In this document: positions 24,627 to 33,028 of the stretch, one piece after another
Layout of the letters: each line of letters begins with the position of its first letter
How positions within the stretch are numbered: the stretch's first letter is position 1
DNA from: Streptomyces candidus
GTDB lineage: Bacteria > Actinomycetota > Actinomycetes > Streptomycetales > Streptomycetaceae
Assembly: GCF_014207445.1 (NCBI RefSeq)
Contig: NZ_JACHEM010000015.1
Coordinates: 1 to 64,000 of the forward strand
Direction: 5' to 3'
Length of the DNA stretch: 64,000 bases
Made by a program: the position numbers and the translations under genes
The notes under the pieces: generated by a model
Database searches by the model: none
Seen by the model: only the letters and a program-made list of their open reading frames with translations
What the model was told of the DNA's origin: nothing

Positions 24627-27600
24627 ATGAGTGTCAGCGTGGAGGAGACTCCCACCAGCCGTAACCGCTTCCTCGGCCGGGTGCCCGACGGATTCGCGAC
24701 CTTCTTCGGTCTGCTCGGTCTGTACTGTGCCCTGCTCGCGATCAGTCAGCCCCTGCGCAGACTGGTGAGGCCGCTCACCGGACTCCTGGAGTTCCTCACC
24801 GTCCCGGTGAGCGCGAACCTGGCGTACGCGGTGTTCTTCTTCCTGCTCGCCGCCGCCGTCGGGGCACGCAAGAAGATCGCCTGGTGGCTGGTGGTCGGAT
24901 ACCTGGGTCTGCTGCTCATCAGCGACGTGCTCTGGACCATCCTGAAGGACTGGGAGGCGCTGGCCTCCACGGTGGTGTGCGCCGCCGCGCTGGTGGTGCT
25001 GATCCTCGCGCGCAAGGAGTTCTACGCGGCCTCCCGGCACGGCGCGGTGCGCCGGGCAGTAGGCGTCCTGGTCGCCTCGCTGGCGGCCGCGGTGCTCGTC
25101 GGCTGGGGACTCGTCTCCCTCTTCCCGGGAACGCTGGTGGCCGCCGACCGCCTGCCATGGGTGATCGTCCGCGTCTTCGGCGGGGTGCTGTACGGGGAGT
25201 TCGACGGCCGGGGGCCGCGCTTCCTCTACTTCCTGTGCGGACTCCTCGGCGCGCTCGCCCTGCTGGCCGCCGCCGCGACCCTGTTCCGTTCCCAGCGCAT
25301 GGAGTCCTCCCTGCACGGCGACGAGGAGCCCCGCATCCGGGCGCTGCTCGGCGCCTATGGGGCACAGGACTCCCTCGGGTACTTCGCCACCCGCCGCGAC
25401 AAGGCCGTCGTCTTCGCCCCGAACGGACGGGCCGCCGTCACCTACCGCGTCGAGGCCGGTGTCTCCCTCGCCTCCGGCGACCCCGTCGGCGACAAGGCGG
25501 CCTGGCCGCAGGCGATCGAGGCATGGCTGGACGTGGCCAAGCGGTACGCCTGGGCGCCCGCCGTCATGGGCGCATCCGAGGAGGGCGCCACCGCGTTCGC
25601 CCGCGCCGGCCTCAGCGCCATGCAGCTCGGCGACGAGGCCATCCTCGACGTGGCCTCCTTCGACCTCGACGGCCGCGACATGCGGGTCACCCGGCAGGCC
25701 GTCAACCGGGTCCGCCGTACCGGAGCCACCACCCGCATCCGCCGCCACTCCGCCCTCTCCGACGCCGAGATGGAGCAGATCATCGACCGCGCCGACGCCT
25801 GGCGCGGCACCGAGACCGAGCGCGGCTTCTCCATGGCGCTCGACCGGCTCGGCGACCCCGAGGACGGCGACTGCCTGCTCGTCGAGGCCTTCGCCGCCGA
25901 CGGCACGCTCATCGCCCTGCTGTCCTTCGTGCCCTGGGGCAAGGACGGCATCTCCCTGGACCTGATGCGCCGCGACCGGCAGGCGCCCAACGGCGTCATG
26001 GAGTTCATGGTCGCCGAGATCTGCGCCCAGGTCCCCAAGCTCGGCATCCGCCGCATCTCCCTCAACTTCGCGGTCTTCCGCTCCGCCTTCGAGGAGGGTG
26101 CCCGGATCGGCGCCGGCCCGATCCTGCGGCTGTGGCGCAGACTGCTGCTCTTCTTCTCCAAGTGGTGGCAGCTCGAAGCGCTCTACCGCTCGAACGTCAA
26201 GTACCAGCCCGCCTGGTACCCCCGCTTCCTCTGCTACGGAGACGCGGGCTCCCTCGCCCGGGTCTCCCTCGCCTCCGGCATCGCCGAAGGCTTCGTCGCC
26301 GTGCCCAGCCTGCGCAAGAGGTGGGGCCGCGGGCACACCCCGCGCCGTACCTTCACCAACCCGGCCAGCACCGCGGGCCTGCCCTCCGTCGAGGAACTCG
26401 GCCTGGCCCGCGCGGCGGACGCCGCGGACTCCGACCCCGTCGCGCACCTGCCCGAGCAGATCCGCATCCGGCACCGCAAGCTGACCCGGCTGCGCGCCGA
26501 GGGCACCGACCCGTACCCCGTGGGCGTCCGGCCCGCCACCCATACCCTGGCCGCGATCCGCGCCGCACACCCCACGGCCGCACCCGGCGTCCGCACCGGC
26601 GAAACCGCCACCGTCTGCGGCCGCGTGATGGTCGTACGGGACTTCGGCGGCGTCGTCTTCGCCGACCTCCGCGACTGGTCGGGGGACCTCCAGATCGCCT
26701 TCACCCGCGACGGCTCCGGAACGGACATCCTCGACCGGTTCACCGCCGACGTCGACTTCGGCGACCTCGTCTCCGTCACCGGCGAGATCGGCACGTCCGA
26801 GAAGGGCGAGCTGAGCCTCTTCGTCACCGACTGGCAGCTCACCGGCAAGTGCCTGCGTCCGCTGCCCGACAAGCGCCTGGGCCTCACCGACCCCGAGGCC
26901 AAGGTGCGCCGCCGGTACGTCGACCTGGTGGCCAGCCCGGACGCCCGCGAGGTCGTCCGCTCCCGCTCCGCCGTCGTCCAGGGACTGCGCCAGGGACTGC
27001 TGGAACGCGGCTACCTGGAGGTCGAGACGCCGATGCTCCAGCAGATCCACGGCGGCGCCAACGCCCGCCCCTTCACCACCCACATCAACGCCTACGACCT
27101 CGACCTCTACCTGCGCATCGCCCCCGAGCTCTACCTCAAGCGGCTGTGTGTCGGCGGCATGGAGAAGGTCTTCGAGATGGGCCGCACCTTCCGCAACGAG
27201 GGCGTCTCCTACAAGCACAACCCCGAGTTCACGATGCTGGAGGCCTACCAGGCGTACGCCGACTACGACGTGATGCTGGACCTCACCCGCGAACTCGTCC
27301 AGGGCGCGGCCACCGCCGCCTTCGGCTCCCCGGTCGCCCGCAAGACGGACGCCGACGGCAAGGTCGTCGAGTACGACATCTCCGGGATCTGGCCGGTCAA
27401 GACGCTGTACGGGGCCGTCTCCGAAGCCCTCGGCGAAGAGGTGGACGCCGACACCGCGGAGCCGGTGCTGCGCCGTCTCTGCGACCGCTCCGGCGTGCCG
27501 CACTCCCCCGAGAAGACCCGCGGCGACCTCGTTCTGGAGATGTACGAGCGCCTCGTCGAGGAGCGCACCACGCTGCCCACCTTCTACAAGGACTTTCCCA

Positions 27601-27926
27601 CCGACGTCTCCCCGCTGACCCGCCAGCACCGCAAGGACCCGCGCCTCGCGGAGCGCTGGGACCTGGTCGCCTTCGGTACCGAACTGGGTACCGCCTACTC
27701 AGAGTTGACCGACCCCGTCGAGCAGCGCCGACGGCTGCGGGCACAGTCGCTGCTCGCCGCGGGCGGCGACCCCGAGGCCATGGAGGTCGACGAGGACTTC
27801 CTCGACGCGCTGGAGTACGCGATGCCCCCCACCGGAGGCCTGGGCATCGGCGTCGACCGGCTCGTCATGTTCCTCACCGGCCGTACCATCCGCGAGACGC
27901 TGCCGTTCCCGCTGGTACGCCGCTGA
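24627..27926 (+). CDS. lysX: Bifunctional lysyl-phosphatidylglycerol synthase / lysyl-tRNA synthetase
   Basis: A 1099-residue fusion. The N-terminal part has about seven membrane helices (20-230) and an MprF-type lysyl transferase domain (about 235-560; LSDAEMEQIIDRADAWRGTE, MEFMVAEIC). From about 605 it is a class II LysRS: anticodon OB-fold (TVCGRVMVVRDFGGVVF), motif 2 (RNEGVSYKHNPEFTMLEAY, near 860) and motif 3 (GLGIGVDRLVMFLTG, near 1072). It charges tRNA-Lys and moves lysine to phosphatidylglycerol, making the membrane more positive and resistant to cationic peptides (shown for mycobacterial LysX). A separate housekeeping LysRS is expected elsewhere. Confidence 0.95.
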   Translation: MSVSVEETPTSRNRFLGRVPDGFATFFGLLGLYCALLAISQPLRRLVRPLTGLLEFLTVPVSANLAYAVFFFLLAAAVGARKKIAWWLVVGYLGLLLISDVLWTILKDWEALASTVVCAAALVVLILARKEFYAASRHGAVRRAVGVLVASLAAAVLVGWGLVSLFPGTLVAADRLPWVIVRVFGGVLYGEFDGRGPRFLYFLCGLLGALALLAAAATLFRSQRMESSLHGDEEPRIRALLGAYGAQDSLGYFATRRDKAVVFAPNGRAAVTYRVEAGVSLASGDPVGDKAAWPQAIEAWLDVAKRYAWAPAVMGASEEGATAFARAGLSAMQLGDEAILDVASFDLDGRDMRVTRQAVNRVRRTGATTRIRRHSALSDAEMEQIIDRADAWRGTETERGFSMALDRLGDPEDGDCLLVEAFAADGTLIALLSFVPWGKDGISLDLMRRDRQAPNGVMEFMVAEICAQVPKLGIRRISLNFAVFRSAFEEGARIGAGPILRLWRRLLLFFSKWWQLEALYRSNVKYQPAWYPRFLCYGDAGSLARVSLASGIAEGFVAVPSLRKRWGRGHTPRRTFTNPASTAGLPSVEELGLARAADAADSDPVAHLPEQIRIRHRKLTRLRAEGTDPYPVGVRPATHTLAAIRAAHPTAAPGVRTGETATVCGRVMVVRDFGGVVFADLRDWSGDLQIAFTRDGSGTDILDRFTADVDFGDLVSVTGEIGTSEKGELSLFVTDWQLTGKCLRPLPDKRLGLTDPEAKVRRRYVDLVASPDAREVVRSRSAVVQGLRQGLLERGYLEVETPMLQQIHGGANARPFTTHINAYDLDLYLRIAPELYLKRLCVGGMEKVFEMGRTFRNEGVSYKHNPEFTMLEAYQAYADYDVMLDLTRELVQGAATAAFGSPVARKTDADGKVVEYDISGIWPVKTLYGAVSEALGEEVDADTAEPVLRRLCDRSGVPHSPEKTRGDLVLEMYERLVEERTTLPTFYKDFPTDVSPLTRQHRKDPRLAERWDLVAFGTELGTAYSELTDPVEQRRRLRAQSLLAAGGDPEAMEVDEDFLDALEYAMPPTGGLGIGVDRLVMFLTGRTIRETLPFPLVRR

Positions 27927-27991
27927 GACGCGTGCGGAGCCTCGCTCCCTAGTTCCATCGGGTGCAATCGCGACCCCGAAAAGTGTTGATC

Positions 27992-28023
27992 AATGGCTCG
28001 CACGCCACGGCGTGCGAGCCATT
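27992..28023. promoter_or_regulatory. Perfect 15-bp inverted repeat before the deacetylase start
   Basis: AATGGCTCGCACGCC (27992-28006) and its exact complement GGCGTGCGAGCCATT (28009-28023) flank two bases, AC. The repeat ends four bases before ATG 28028, so it covers the place where a ribosome site should be. It may be a terminator for lysX (65 bases after its stop, without T-run), an operator, or an RNA hairpin controlling translation. Confidence 0.6.
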
Positions 28024-28027
28024 AGTC

Positions 28028-28873
28028 ATGAAAGCAGAAGATCAGCCGACTTCGTCTCGCCGGGCCCTGCTGCGTCTCGCCGCCTGTGTCGGAGCCGCCG
28101 CCACCGTGCACGTGCTCAGCACGGACACGGCGCAGACCCCCGACGCCCCCACCGCCGCGAAGCCCGGCCCGGCCGCCGGCCCGCCCCGGGCCGGCGCACC
28201 GCTCAAGGCGTCCGCGTACCGGCTGCGTCCGATGACCGCGTACGGACCCCCGAAGCTCAGGCCCGCGGTCCCGCCCGTCCGCCGCAAACCGTTCCTGCGG
28301 ATGGACGCGCCGGGTCGCACCATGGTCCTCACCTTCGACGACGGGCCGGACCCCCGCTACACCCCGGCCCTCCTCAAGACGCTGCGACGCCACGGCGCAC
28401 GGGCGATGTTCTTCGTCTGCGGCGAGATGGCGGCCGAGAACCAGGATCTGCTGCGCGAGATGACCGACGACGGCCACGTCATCGGAAACCACTCCTGGTC
28501 GCACCCTCTGATCCCCAAGCTGTCCCGTTCGCGCATCCGCTCCCAGCTGGGACGCACCAGTGACGTGGTGGAACGGACGGTGGGGGCGGCACCGCGCTGG
28601 TACCGGGCCCCCTACGGTGCGTGGAACCGGGCCTCTTTCGAGATCGGCGCGGAGCTGGGGATGGAACCGCTCGGCTGGACGCTGGACACCCTGGACTGGA
28701 CCGAACCGGGCAGCTCGGCCATTGTCCGCAGGGTCCGCGCCGGTGCCGGGCCGGGCGTGGTCGTCCTCTCGCACGACGCGGGCGGCGACCGCTCGGGCAC
28801 CGTCCGCGCCCTGCGCACGTACCTGCCCGAACTCCTCGACCAGGGCTACCGGATCACCGTCCCGCAGGACTGA
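28028..28873 (+). CDS. Secreted polysaccharide deacetylase (NodB/CE4 family)
   Basis: A 281-residue exported enzyme. A twin-arginine-like signal (SSRRALLRLAACVGAAATVH, residues 9-28) precedes a Pro-rich linker and the NodB domain (about 96-275). Catalytic motifs are complete: TFDDGPD (Asp104/Asp105), metal ligands His155 and His159 in HSWSH, RAPYG, the DTLDW segment, and LSHD. It should remove N-acetyl groups from peptidoglycan or chitin-like polymers outside the cell. ATG 28028 has no ribosome site; GTG 27983 is an alternative that would place the palindrome inside the gene. It ends 16 bases from the convergent sortase gene. Confidence 0.9.
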   Translation: MKAEDQPTSSRRALLRLAACVGAAATVHVLSTDTAQTPDAPTAAKPGPAAGPPRAGAPLKASAYRLRPMTAYGPPKLRPAVPPVRRKPFLRMDAPGRTMVLTFDDGPDPRYTPALLKTLRRHGARAMFFVCGEMAAENQDLLREMTDDGHVIGNHSWSHPLIPKLSRSRIRSQLGRTSDVVERTVGAAPRWYRAPYGAWNRASFEIGAELGMEPLGWTLDTLDWTEPGSSAIVRRVRAGAGPGVVVLSHDAGGDRSGTVRALRTYLPELLDQGYRITVPQD

Positions 28874-28889
28874 GGCGAGGACGCGGGAG

Positions 28890-29555
28890 CTACCGCGTGG
28901 CCACGAGCCGGGCGAAGACGACCACGTTCCCCGCGTAGCCCGTGTCCTTCGAGTAGCCCCCGCCGCAGGTGATCACCCGCAGTTCCGGTCGCCCGGTGTC
29001 GCCGTACACCCGGGCACCCGGGAAGCTCTCCTTGTCGTACACCTCCACCCCGTACACCTCGAACACCGCGGTGCGGCCGTCGAAGCGGTCGACTTCCACG
29101 CGCTGCCCCTTCTTCACCGAGCCGAGCCCGAAGAAGACCGCGGGCCCCGTGGAGTTGTCGACGTGGCCGACGACGATGGAGGTGCCGCTCTGGCCGGGGG
29201 CGATCCCGTTCTGGTACCAGCCGGCGAGGTTGGGGTCCTGCGGGGGAGGGGCTTCGATCCACCCCTCCCGGTCGAGGCCGACGTCCACCATGGGGGCGTC
29301 GACCTTGATCGCGGGGAGGCGCACCCGGGAGGCCGGCGCGTGGGGGAGGGCGGGGGCGCCGGCCGCGTGTCCCGGGGCGGAGGGAATCTCGGCGGCGCTG
29401 TTCCGTGCCGCTGCCGCGGCCGGTTGCGGCGGGCCGAACCCGACGTCGCTGCCGTTGCGCAACAGGGCGAGCCCGGTGAGCAGTGCCAGCGTCAGCGGGC
29501 CCCATGGCGCCCGCCGCCTCGGGTGCGCGCCACGCCATTCCTGCCGGTGCCCCAT
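28890..29555 (-). CDS. Class F sortase
   Basis: A 221-residue membrane-anchored transpeptidase with one N-terminal helix (about 20-36), an Ala/Pro linker and a sortase domain (78-221). The active-site residues are His131 (VVGHVDN), Cys197 (VITCGGG) and Arg216 (VVVFARL). Class F sortases are typical of actinobacteria and most have no known substrate. The adjacent divergent gene at 29927 and its sister at 30489 encode secreted, C-terminally anchored proteins and are candidate substrates. AAGGGAG upstream fixes ATG 29555. Confidence 0.92.
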   Translation of the reverse strand: MGHRQEWRGAHPRRRAPWGPLTLALLTGLALLRNGSDVGFGPPQPAAAAARNSAAEIPSAPGHAAGAPALPHAPASRVRLPAIKVDAPMVDVGLDREGWIEAPPPQDPNLAGWYQNGIAPGQSGTSIVVGHVDNSTGPAVFFGLGSVKKGQRVEVDRFDGRTAVFEVYGVEVYDKESFPGARVYGDTGRPELRVITCGGGYSKDTGYAGNVVVFARLVATR

Positions 29556-29926
29556 AGTGCTGCTCCCTTCGTCGCGCCCACCCGCCGGTCGTGCACGATC
29601 AGGCCCGCCGTGCACGGGCCCGCCCGTCTGGTACGGACGCTAAGCGCCCCGCGGTACGGCGGCGAGGTGCGGAGCGCGAACGGGTGGCGAAGTGCTTCCT
29701 GACCTGGCATCAGAAGGCGCGTGGGCATGCGCATCTGAGAAGGCGTCAGGAGGCGCGCCGCCCCGTCGTCAGGTCGGCACCACCCGCGATGGGGCCGTCC
29801 CGTCACCGGTCCGGCCCAGTACGAAATGCGTAGATCACACCGGTAGGTGAGGGTTCGTCATGGAAGGCGTACTCGTCGAATTTCCCGGAGCACCGCCCCG
29901 GAGCGTCTTCCGATGGAGGTTCTACG
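29556..29926. promoter_or_regulatory. Divergent promoter region (sortase / surface protein)
   Basis: No gene is supported here. Three imperfect copies of a nine-base element, CAGAAGGCG (29711-29719), GAGAAGGCG (29737-29745) and CAGGAGGCG (29747-29755), lie in the middle and could bind a regulator shared by both genes. GGAGG at 29915-29919 is the ribosome site of the next gene. Confidence 0.4.
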
Positions 29927-30406
29927 ATGCGTGCTTCACGCGCCTGTGCGGCGACCGCGCTCGCCTGCGCCGCAGTCGCCTTGACCGCCCCCGTGGCTTC
30001 CGCCACCAATGGGCCGAGCAGCGTCACGGTCAATCCGTACTCGGTCCACCAGGGCGGCACGATTTCGATCACGGCGCACGGCTGCGGCCACGGCGGCACC
30101 GTGACGTCCAACGCCTTCCCGCAGGCCAGCCTGTCGGCGGGCGGCAAGGGGTACGCGTCGGCCCGGATCAACGACCACGCCACTCCCGGCCACTACAACC
30201 TGGCCGTGAAGTGCAGCGACAACGCGATGGTGGCCACCCACCGGTTCACCGTGCTCGCCGGACGCGGGGCGCACGGCGGTCTCGGCGGCTCGATCGGACC
30301 GAGCGACACGGACGTGGCGGTCGGTGCCGGCCTGGTCGCCTCGGCGGCACTCGGCGCCGCGGTCTTCGTCGCCCGCCGCCGCAACGCGGCCGGCGGCAGG
30401 GCCTGA
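29927..30406 (+). CDS. Secreted membrane-anchored protein with GGLGGS motif (sister A)
   Basis: A 159-residue exported protein: Sec signal (1-26, cleavage after ASA), an Ig-like beta domain (about 31-110) with a Cys53/Cys96 pair, the motif RGAHGGLGGS (113-122), a membrane helix (about 129-149) and a basic tail beginning ARRR. This is the layout of a cell-wall-anchored protein but without LPxTG or LAxTG. It shares domain, cysteine spacing and the GGLGGS segment with the protein encoded convergently at 30489-31082, so the two are paralogues. Function unknown. Confidence 0.88.
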   Translation: MRASRACAATALACAAVALTAPVASATNGPSSVTVNPYSVHQGGTISITAHGCGHGGTVTSNAFPQASLSAGGKGYASARINDHATPGHYNLAVKCSDNAMVATHRFTVLAGRGAHGGLGGSIGPSDTDVAVGAGLVASAALGAAVFVARRRNAAGGRA

Positions 30407-30416
30407 TCCGTTCTGT

Positions 30417-30466
30417 GACGCCGGTGGGCCCGGGTCCCCGTACGGGGACCCGGGCCCACCGGCGTC
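30417..30466. terminator. 50-bp perfect palindrome, bidirectional terminator
   Basis: A continuous inverted repeat of 25-base arms with no spacer, running from GACGCCGGTGGG to CCCACCGGCGTC. It lies exactly between the stops of the two convergent sister genes and can end both transcripts. Confidence 0.88.
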
Positions 30467-30488
30467 TGTACGTGGTGCCCGGCCTCGC

Positions 30489-31082
30489 TCAGTGCCGGCC
30501 AGGACCCGAAGCCCGGCGCCGGACCGCGTAGAAGGTGCCGCCGACGGCCAGCGCCGTCAGGGCGGCGCCGGCGGCGACCTGGGTGGCGTTCATCTCCGAG
30601 ACGCTGCCGCCGAGTCCGCCCCGCACTCCGCGTACGGCAGAGGCGGAGGTGACGGGGGATGCCGAGGTCACCGGGGACGGGCGGGAGGTCGAGCTGGTCG
30701 TCGGCAGGCTGCCGCCCGCGACGGTCAACGAGGTGGAGCCTTTGGTGCCGCTGCAGGTGAAAGACACGTCGTACACGGCGCCGTGCTTCGCTTCCCGGTC
30801 GATCGCGACCCGGGCGGAGCGGCCGGGCTCGACGACGACCGTGTCGAAGATCCCGGAGGAGACGGTAGCGGCCGTCGTGCAGCCGGGGACGGCGAGGGTG
30901 ACCTCGCCGCCGGCGGCGATGGTGGAGGGCGTCACGGTGAGGGCGTTCGAGAGGCCCGCCCCGGTGTCCTCACTGCCACTGGCGGCGCCGCCCTCCGCGG
31001 CCGCGCAACCGACGCCGCCGACGACGAGAGCGGCGGCGCCCAACGCGGCGGCCGCGGTGGGAGCGAGTCTTGTTGAACGCAT
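30489..31082 (-). CDS. Secreted membrane-anchored protein with GGLGGS motif (sister B)
   Basis: A 197-residue exported protein: hydrophobic signal (about 6-28; Cys26 in VGGVGCAAAE could be a lipidation site), an Ig-like domain (about 47-123) with a Cys68/Cys110 pair, a Ser/Thr/Pro-rich stalk (124-150), RGVRGGLGGS (151-160), a membrane helix (about 168-187) and the tail VRRRASG. It is a paralogue of the protein at 29927-30406; the extra stalk would hold the domain further from the membrane. Candidate partner of the class F sortase. The start is ATG 31082. Confidence 0.87.
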   Translation of the reverse strand: MRSTRLAPTAAAALGAAALVVGGVGCAAAEGGAASGSEDTGAGLSNALTVTPSTIAAGGEVTLAVPGCTTAATVSSGIFDTVVVEPGRSARVAIDREAKHGAVYDVSFTCSGTKGSTSLTVAGGSLPTTSSTSRPSPVTSASPVTSASAVRGVRGGLGGSVSEMNATQVAAGAALTALAVGGTFYAVRRRASGPGRH

Positions 31083-31295
31083 GGTGATTCTCCGGGTCCC
31101 CGAGGAGCACAGCGGCGGAACTGATTTCCACTCATATCGGAAAAATGCACCTCGATACCCGGAACGCTAGGAGTGCCCGGTGAGCCCCGCGATCACAGTC
31201 GCGCGAATGGGGCATGGATGTCCCCCGGCCGGCCCCGGTCGAGGCGGTGCGGCCGCACGGTGAGTGCGGTCGAAGCAGCGCGCGCAGTGTTACTC

Positions 31296-31322
31296 AGTTG
31301 TGTTTGAGTCTTAGTTGTGTTT
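31296..31322 (+). promoter_or_regulatory. Direct repeat in the monooxygenase promoter
   Basis: AGTTGTGTTT occurs at 31296-31305 and again at 31313-31322, a 17-base period, in an AT-rich stretch unlike its surroundings and about 50 bases before the gene start. It may be a tandem activator or repressor site. Confidence 0.45.
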
Positions 31323-31370
31323 TCTTCGTGTGGTGAAGAATCCCGCGACGAAGAAGGGCGGCGGTGCCGC

Positions 31371-32933
31371 GTGCCCGACACAGGCGCAGCAGTGAGCAGT
31401 GTGCTGATCGTGGGGGCCGGGCCGACCGGCCTGACGCTGGCGTGCGACCTCGCCCGGCGGGGCGTGGACCTCCGGATCGTCGAGAAGTCCTCTTCCGTCC
31501 GCCGGAGTTCACGGGCCAAAGGGCCCAACGCGCGCAGCCTGGAAGTACTGGAGGACCTCGGCGTCGTCGGCCGGATTGTGGACGAGGGCTCCGCCCCGCT
31601 CGTCATGCGCAAGTACCGCGACGCGGCCGTCGTCGCGGACTCCGACCCGTACGCGGGCTGCCGGCCGGCCCCCGACGCGCCCTACGACCGGGGCCGGCTG
31701 ATCGCGCAGTGGACGCTGGAGGAGATCCTGCGGGCCGAGCTGGCCGGGTACGGCGTGCACGTCGAACTCGCCGTCGGGATCGTCTCGTACGAGCAGTGCG
31801 TGGACCGGGTCGTCGCCCGCACCTCCCGCGGCCGTCGCATCGAGGCGCGCTACCTGGTCGGCTGCGACGGCGGCCACAGCCGCGTCCGCACGCTCATGGG
31901 CGTCACCTTCGACGGCACGACCCACGCGGAGCAGGTCATGGTCAACGGCGACGTCGAACTGACCGGAGCCGGCAGCCTTGCCCGTGACCGCTGGCACCAG
32001 TGGTTCGACGAGGACGGCGCGGTGCTGCTCTGTCCGATCCCGGGCACGGATCGCGGCTGGTGGTTCCAGGCTTCACCCGAACGCGACGCGGACGGCGAGC
32101 CGCTGCCCGCTTCCCGCGAAAGCTTCCAGCGGCTTCTCGACCGGCACGCCCGGTTGCCCGGCGTCCGGCTTCACGACGCCGCGCTCCTGTCCACGTACCG
32201 CGTCAACGTGCGCATGGCCGATCGCTACCGCACCGGTCGTGTCCTGCTGGCGGGCGACGCCGCGCACGTCCACCCGGTCGCGGGCGGCCTCGGCATGAAC
32301 ACCGGCATCCAGGATGCCTACAACCTGGGCTGGAAACTGGCCGCCGTCGTCACCGGCCGGGCGGGCGAAGGACTGCTCGACACGTACGAGGAGGAGCGCC
32401 TGCCCGTCGCCGCCTGGACGCTGAAGACGTCGTCCGCGCGGCTCGACACGGTCATGGCGGCCATCCGGAAACCCGGCGGCGGACTCGACGCGGGCATCAC
32501 GGACGACACCTCCGGCCTGGGCCTCGGCTACCGGTGGAGCTCGCTCTCGCAGGGGGCGACGCCGCACGACGGCCGGCTGAGCGCGGGCGACCGGGCCCCG
32601 GACGCGCCGTGCACGGATGCGGAGAGCGGGGATCGGGTCCGGCTGTTCGACAGGTTCGCGGGGCCACACTTCACCCTCCTCGGCTTCGGCGGCGGGGCCG
32701 CCCCGGCACTGGGGCATGTGGCGCAGGGGCAGTCCGTCCATCCGCTGCGGACGTGCGCCGTGGACGCCGGGCCGCACGGCGGGCTGCGCGACGACGCGGG
32801 ACACGCCAGGACCGCATACGGAGTCCAGGGCGACGCTCTGGTCCTGGTCCGCCCCGACAATCACGTGGCACTGATCACGGAGGGGCACCGCCACGGCGCC
32901 GTGCTCACTTACCTGCGCCTCCTCGGGAGCTGA
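31371..32933 (+). CDS. FAD-dependent aromatic hydroxylase (PheA/TfdB-type monooxygenase)
   Basis: A 520-residue flavoprotein monooxygenase. The FAD-binding motif VLIVGAGPTGLTLACDLARR is near residue 10, the DG motif (YLVGCDGGHSRVR) near 165, and the GD motif RVLLAGDAAHVHPVAGG near 300; the C-terminal third is the thioredoxin-like domain of this family. It would hydroxylate an aromatic compound with NAD(P)H and oxygen, as in antibiotic tailoring or phenol breakdown. No other pathway gene is beside it. GTG 31371 and GTG 31392 are both possible starts. Confidence 0.88.
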   Translation: MPDTGAAVSSVLIVGAGPTGLTLACDLARRGVDLRIVEKSSSVRRSSRAKGPNARSLEVLEDLGVVGRIVDEGSAPLVMRKYRDAAVVADSDPYAGCRPAPDAPYDRGRLIAQWTLEEILRAELAGYGVHVELAVGIVSYEQCVDRVVARTSRGRRIEARYLVGCDGGHSRVRTLMGVTFDGTTHAEQVMVNGDVELTGAGSLARDRWHQWFDEDGAVLLCPIPGTDRGWWFQASPERDADGEPLPASRESFQRLLDRHARLPGVRLHDAALLSTYRVNVRMADRYRTGRVLLAGDAAHVHPVAGGLGMNTGIQDAYNLGWKLAAVVTGRAGEGLLDTYEEERLPVAAWTLKTSSARLDTVMAAIRKPGGGLDAGITDDTSGLGLGYRWSSLSQGATPHDGRLSAGDRAPDAPCTDAESGDRVRLFDRFAGPHFTLLGFGGGAAPALGHVAQGQSVHPLRTCAVDAGPHGGLRDDAGHARTAYGVQGDALVLVRPDNHVALITEGHRHGAVLTYLRLLGS

Positions 32934-33028
32934 CCGGACCTCTCCTACGGGTGGCGCCGGCCGGAGGGACGTTTCCCCCCCGGCCGGCCCCACCCTGGCG
33001 GCCCACCGGCCCGGTTGCCGCCCCACCC

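Noticed and set aside
24561..27629. Long open frame antisense to lysX
   Set aside because: It mirrors the GC-rich third positions of lysX, has no ribosome site and encodes a compositionally odd Gly/Val/Asp-rich product without any domain.
31371..32933. Part of an antibiotic gene cluster
   Set aside because: The FAD hydroxylase is alone; no polyketide, peptide or other tailoring genes are nearby.
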